A DNA stretch of 64,000 nucleotides from Ambrosia x helenae. Its lineage: Eukaryota > Streptophyta > Magnoliopsida > Asterales > Asteraceae. Shown one piece after another: positions 59,901 to 64,000 of the stretch. The DNA lies in the NCBI GenBank assembly GCA_030844895.1, contig CM061233.1:89737563-89801562 (forward strand). The letters run 5' to 3'. The notes beneath the pieces were generated by a model. That model did not search any database. It worked only from the letters and a program-made list of their open reading frames with translations, and had not been told where the DNA came from. A program made the translations under genes and the position numbers. Each line of letters starts with the position of its first letter. The first letter of the stretch is position 1.

Positions 59901-60000
59901 TGAACGGATTTCACGTAGGGATGCGAGTCTTTATGGTGAATGCGTATTGTTTTAGATGCGCAGGATTCAAGGACGAATCCTCTTTTAAGGAGGAGAGACT
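56916..60000 (+). other. interior of the LTR element, no recognisable protein
   Basis: The longest frames are about 110 codons and none resembles gag or pol. The sequence directly after the LTR (agtttaaatgggacc) does not match the usual Met-tRNA primer site. GC content is higher than in the surroundings, with many GCGC and CGAA words, so it may be old coding sequence decayed beyond recognition. It ends with 'ggacgaatcctcttttaagg', the usual Gypsy-type run-out to the purine tract. Confidence 0.5.
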
Positions 60001-60171
60001 TGTAACATCCCGAAAATTATCGGTTATCAGTCCAATCGGGTTTGACGAGTGGACGTCTTGACGTTAAATTAGAGGGACCCGGATGACATTATTGGTAAAT
60101 GAAATTTAATAACTTTGGGAACAAGTTATCATCCTATTATAGTTTAGGGGGCTAAGTGTATCTTGGGAGGT

Positions 60172-60179
60172 TATAAATA
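60172..60179 (+). promoter_or_regulatory. TATA box of the 3' LTR
   Basis: tataaata in 'gaggttataaatacat'; the 5' LTR has 'gaggttagaaatacat' at the same place. Confidence 0.65.
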
Positions 60180-60510
60180 CATATTTGTATCAAGAAGAAA
60201 CCCTAAACTGAATTAACATATGGACTGCCGTCAATGATCAAACAAGAGGAGGAGAGATCGAGCGCTCGGGAGATGTAGCAGGCCATGGGGGTCCACGTCG
60301 GTTTCGGTACACCAGTTTTGAAGTATCACAATCATGGTGGTTATCTGTTCGCTATCGTACTGTTTAGTTTATACGTGGGGTTTCAGCTTAGAACTGGTCC
60401 GATGTGGGCTAAGATTAAGGAAGTCAAGGAAGGTGTCGTTGGAATTGATGCTCGACGGTGATTGCGGGGAAGCGACGGTATCGACGATGGCTAAGTTCAG
60501 ATCAGGTTAT

Positions 60511-61941
60511 TGATGTGTGAAATGTGTAGTAAATAAATCGGTCAAGTTTTAAAAATGGAAAAACCTACAAAACTACACACTAACGGCAAGTGTACCGGTC
60601 GCAGTGTAGCAGAGAAAGTAAGTCTGAGTATCGAACCGTGGACACAATATGGCGACTCTCGGTACTAAACCTCTGTCGACTCTTAGCCTAATAATTTGGA
60701 TTTTTGTTGATTTTATATTAATTAATTGCTAAAACAAATAAATTAAAAATAAACTCAAACTAACAGATAGCGGAGGATTAATAAGGAGGGAAAGCAAAGA
60801 TGGGAAAGGCAACCACCTAGGTATCGAATCCTACTAATGAAATTGAAACTGCCCCGGCTTTGGAAACTATGTTGGCAATCAGGATCTTATAATATTCACC
60901 CCTAGTATCCTAGTGGCTCCGGATCATTTACCAAGACTGACCGAAAAGGAATCCTAAAGGCTACTAATCTTACTGATTGGTTAGATCACCTCTCGGTCTC
61001 ACTAACTATGCTAAAGTACTCGCTAGACTGGTTTAGATTTCTCACTCTCCAATCACAATACACCCTAAAGTGCAAGGAGTAACCTGTAAAGTCAATCTAT
61101 GACACAGATAAACAAATAATACTAGAGAACCTAGGAAAACCTGTTCTCTCAGCGTTTCTAGCCTAAACCTCTAGCACCAAAGACAAATCTAACTACCTAT
61201 CACCTCTCGGTCTCAAGAGTAGGAAGAATACTAATTACCTCTAAACTCCCAATTAATGTTCCTATGGAATTCAGGCCTAAAACCATAAAATAAACTACAA
61301 GCACAAAGCAAGTAATTCTAACAAGTATCCAAACATGAAAGACATTCACTAAAACACTTGTGGAACATCAAAAGATTATAAATTAGTAAAAAGTACGCAC
61401 ACACATCATAGAATCATAAACAAGTTTCTTACTAAAACATAAATCCAACTATAAATTCCAAATCCGAAACATAAACCAAAATCAAAAAGTCATCATGTCA
61501 AACCTAGGTGGCCACTAATGTTTTAGCCAAACATAATAATAGCGGAACAAGATAAAAACATAGGTTCAAAATATAGCAAAGTCATGGTACCAATAATTAT
61601 AAACACAAAGTAAATAAAATATAAACCAATATTTGCAGTGATCAAACCAGTAGCTTCAATCTTAATCCCATGCCCTCCTTCCTCTCTAAATATTGTTGCT
61701 GCTCCTCGTGACTCCTCTTGCGACTGTCAGATGTGTTCCGATGTTCTCCAATGAAATATGTCTCTGTGATGATATGTGCCTTCCTCAAATAATAATGCCG
61801 CCTCCCTCTGAATGCTCTTCTGTTGTGACTCCCCTTATCTATTTTCAAAGTAGGGTTTATCTTTTTTTCTTTTTGGTCCGCTGACAATCACGAGACTTTT
61901 TGTCTCAATCTTTCTAATTAGTTTTTTTGTTTTCATTTGTC

Positions 61942-62024
<83 letters not shown>

Positions 62025-62284
62025 GTAGTAGTATACTCCAAGCTCGCATCTCGGGTGTTCTTGGCTCGACCAAAATTTCACGTCTATGCTCTAACGTCCA
62101 TGAACACCGGCTCTCAAGTGTTGGTGTCTCCATTAAAATTCTTTCATTTTGCGCTCATTTTCTCCAAACACCTATAAAATAATAAAATAAATAAATAGAT
62201 AATAAAAACGACACGAAACGAATAAAAACTAACCAAATAACATACAAAATACATAGGAAAAGAGATGTGTTTTGCAACACATCA
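60511..62284. mobile_element. solo LTR-like insertion in the 3' LTR
   Basis: The ends tgatgtg and cacatca are inverted complements (TG...CA). Exact 5-bp duplications gttat lie at 60506-60510 and 62285-62289. The uninterrupted sequence is seen in the 5' LTR at about 54455-54470. The 1,774-bp body contains 'agtgtaccggtcgcagtgta' and 'gagtatcgaaccgtggacac', phrases typical of a common plant LTR family, and a long (ATT)n. No coding region; orientation is uncertain. Confidence 0.85.
61942..62024. repeat. (ATT)n microsatellite, about 27 units
   Basis: Uninterrupted TAT/ATT units followed by AGTAGTAG. It creates spurious poly-Ile and poly-Asn frames on both strands. Confidence 0.97.
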
Positions 62285-63565
62285 GTTATCTGTAGGGTGG
62301 TCTGTTCGCGGTGCACCTGGGATCTCAGGTCAATTCAAGGGTCGGTTTGCGTTAGACCGATGTTGGTTGTATTCGTATTAGCCAGATGTGGTCATGGCGA
62401 ATCGAAGACGGTGTGCGGAATAGGCCCGTTGTCAAAGTTGTTGATCCTCGGTGGTGGCTACCGGTGGCGAAGGTGGTGATAAGTTATGGTGGTAGCAGGT
62501 GTGTTGCGCATGACCTGTGTATATATATATATATACATATATACAATAGCATCAACTCAAGTAAAGTGTGGGGATTGTTTGTAATGCATGCCCATTGTCT
62601 AGAGAATAAGGTGCATGGGGGTACGTGAGTTGTAAGCATAAGATGATATGTGTGAGTGTAGGTATTATTGCTTATTAAATATGTAATGTATGGCAGTGAA
62701 GGTGAGAGGGGGTGTGTGCGTGTGGTTCATGATGGCTAGACATTTGTTAGGATTTTTGTCAAGTTGGTCATGGAAATGGAAAAGAGGGTGATTGCATATA
62801 TCTATTGGTATGGTCATGAGTTGATTAAATATTGTTAGTTGGCTTTATATATGATTTCATTCATGATGGAGGAATGAACGAAGGATAGTCATGCTACGTT
62901 GAAGATGGCGCATGGTTAAAGGAGAATCATGTGTGATCGTGGCGCGCGGCATGATTTCAGACGGTTAGCTTTTGGAATGGAAGCTTTGCAAACCAGTGAG
63001 TTCTAATCCCCCTATTTTCCGTTTTTAAATATTTTTGGGGCTATCATACATACTATACCAGGTTTTTCATACATCTTAAAGTGTTGATTAAATTAAAGAG
63101 CGTTAGGACTTAAATGTTTTATAAACGTTTTCTAACGAGTCGGTTCTATAACGGTTGAATGAGTCAAGAGGCTTAGAAGTACAAATTTATGACACCATGA
63201 CAAGAGTTAGGTAGAGCCATGAATTATAAGAGTCGAGTCTTGGTTTTTAGCCTAGATGGTGAATGGTTAGAAACATCGACGTGTCGTGTGACACTTATAG
63301 AGTATTGTTTTTTTTATGATACCATTTTATGATATCATAATGAGAGTTAGGTAGAATTAATATTCATAAGAGTTGAGTCTTGGTTTTTAGCCTAGACGGT
63401 GAATGGTTAGAAACATAGACGTGTTGTGTGACACTTATAGAGTATTGAGATACGATATATGTAGTTGGTTGCACGTGCGTGGGGACGCGTTGGAGACGGG
63501 CTTAGTGGCGAGATTACATTGCTAGTGGTTAATCCACATAAAGATGCAAGATGTCAATTTATAGG

Positions 63566-63566
<1 letters not shown>

Positions 63567-63634
<68 letters not shown>
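63567..63634. repeat. (CA)n(TA)n(GT)n compound microsatellite
   Basis: The same locus in the 5' LTR (55892-55946) lacks the CA block and has fewer GT units. Confidence 0.95.
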
Positions 63635-63635
<1 letters not shown>

Positions 63636-64000
63636 TATGTGCTATGTGTAAGATGTAGCACTCTGGGGTGTTTTAAAGAGTAAGCCTTAGTGGCGAAGAT
63701 GATTGTCGTTGTCCTTGTGGCACGATGTGTTAAAGATGATTGTCGTTGTCCTTGTGACACGATGAGTTAAAGAGGTTAAAGATGATTGTCGTTGTCCTTG
63801 TGACACGATGAGTTAAAGAGGCTAAAGATGATTTTCACGTTTACGTGATGAGTTTTGAGATTGTGATGGGCCGTCGATGAAAGAGGATATCGACGCGTCC
63901 TAGAGAGGGTCACTTCTTTGTGATTTGACCAATTGTGTGGTAGGTTCCCACCTTATGTGTTTTATTTGCATTCATATAGATAAATTGGTGGGTATGTGTT

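Larger units (their letters stand above)
53955..64000 (+). mobile_element. LTR retrotransposon, coding-poor, right end outside the window
   Basis: The 5' LTR (53955-56915) and 3' LTR (60001 onward) share the start tgtaacatcccgaaaattatc (20 bases: tgtaacatcccgaaaattat). The 5' LTR ends ttaca, complementary to tgtaa. A purine tract aaggaggagagac lies just before the 3' LTR (about 59987-59999). The left flank is ggaag. The 3.1-kb interior has no domain I can identify. Confidence 0.88.
60001..64000 (+). repeat. 3' LTR, interrupted and running off the window
   Basis: It matches the 5' LTR to about base 56306 at the window edge. It has an intact TATA (60172-60179), an insertion at 60511-62284, a shorter (TA)n, and lacks about 97 bp that the 5' LTR has at about 54980-55083. 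Confidence 0.9.

Noticed and set aside
61835..62182. Poly-Asn and poly-Ile proteins
   Set aside because: Produced by the (ATT)n microsatellite.

Overview
The window looks like repeat-rich euchromatin from a flowering plant. It has AT-rich introns with GT-AG junctions, three nuclear housekeeping genes with plant-type exon structure, and dense LTR, hAT, Mutator, Helitron, LINE, SINE and Stowaway insertions. Several repeats (RT-like protein remnants, hAT MITEs, long LTRs beginning TGTGACACCC) recall Asteraceae (daisy family) genomes. That family assignment is an impression, not a search result.

Three genes can be reconstructed exon by exon. COQ6 (606-3861, +, 5' end outside the window) is the mitochondrial flavin monooxygenase of ubiquinone synthesis. 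It is convergent with ABC1K3 (6691-11955, -), a plastid ABC1-type atypical kinase of prenylquinone metabolism. All 13 ABC1K3 exons join in frame except for one apparent frameshift in exon 11. A VAMP72-type longin R-SNARE (36752-40430, -) is intact at 221 codons. Between COQ6 and ABC1K3 lies a decayed second copy of the last ABC1K3 exon.

The rest is mostly mobile DNA. 1-515: 3' end of an RTE-like LINE. 12.2-14.5 kb: two hAT MITEs flanking a Pack-MULE that holds a fragment of the SRP54 gene. 16.1-17.1 kb: decayed C-terminal domain of a reverse-transcriptase-like protein. 17.3-17.9 kb: two tRNA-derived SINEs. 20.7-23.3 kb: a short LTR element fusing a Copia-like zinc knuckle and protease-like region to an ARID DNA-binding domain. 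23.3-34.5 kb: a large hAT-bounded element carrying an RPA70-like OB-fold gene, itself hit by two solo LTRs, a Stowaway MITE and a TRIM-like Copia element. 34.6-36.3 kb: a second MULE of the Pack-MULE's family. 38.9-39.9 kb: a Helitron inside VAMP72 intron 1. 41.5-53.3 kb: two more long-LTR families with non-coding interiors and another solo LTR. 53.3 kb: a small heat-shock protein pseudogene. 54.0 kb to the window end: an LTR element with both LTRs visible and almost no coding sequence.

The most unusual signal is in the long LTRs. At least six insertions from several families share a leader layout: a TATA box, clusters of short inverted motifs that differ between copies, a strong splice donor (GTGAGT-type), a conserved AACTCAC-type block and a splice acceptor near the 3' end. 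In three related solo LTRs the inverted-motif clusters keep their positions while the motif itself changes. In another LTR two 11-bp hairpins show a compensating base change. This suggests selected, fast-evolving RNA or DNA structure in the LTR leader.
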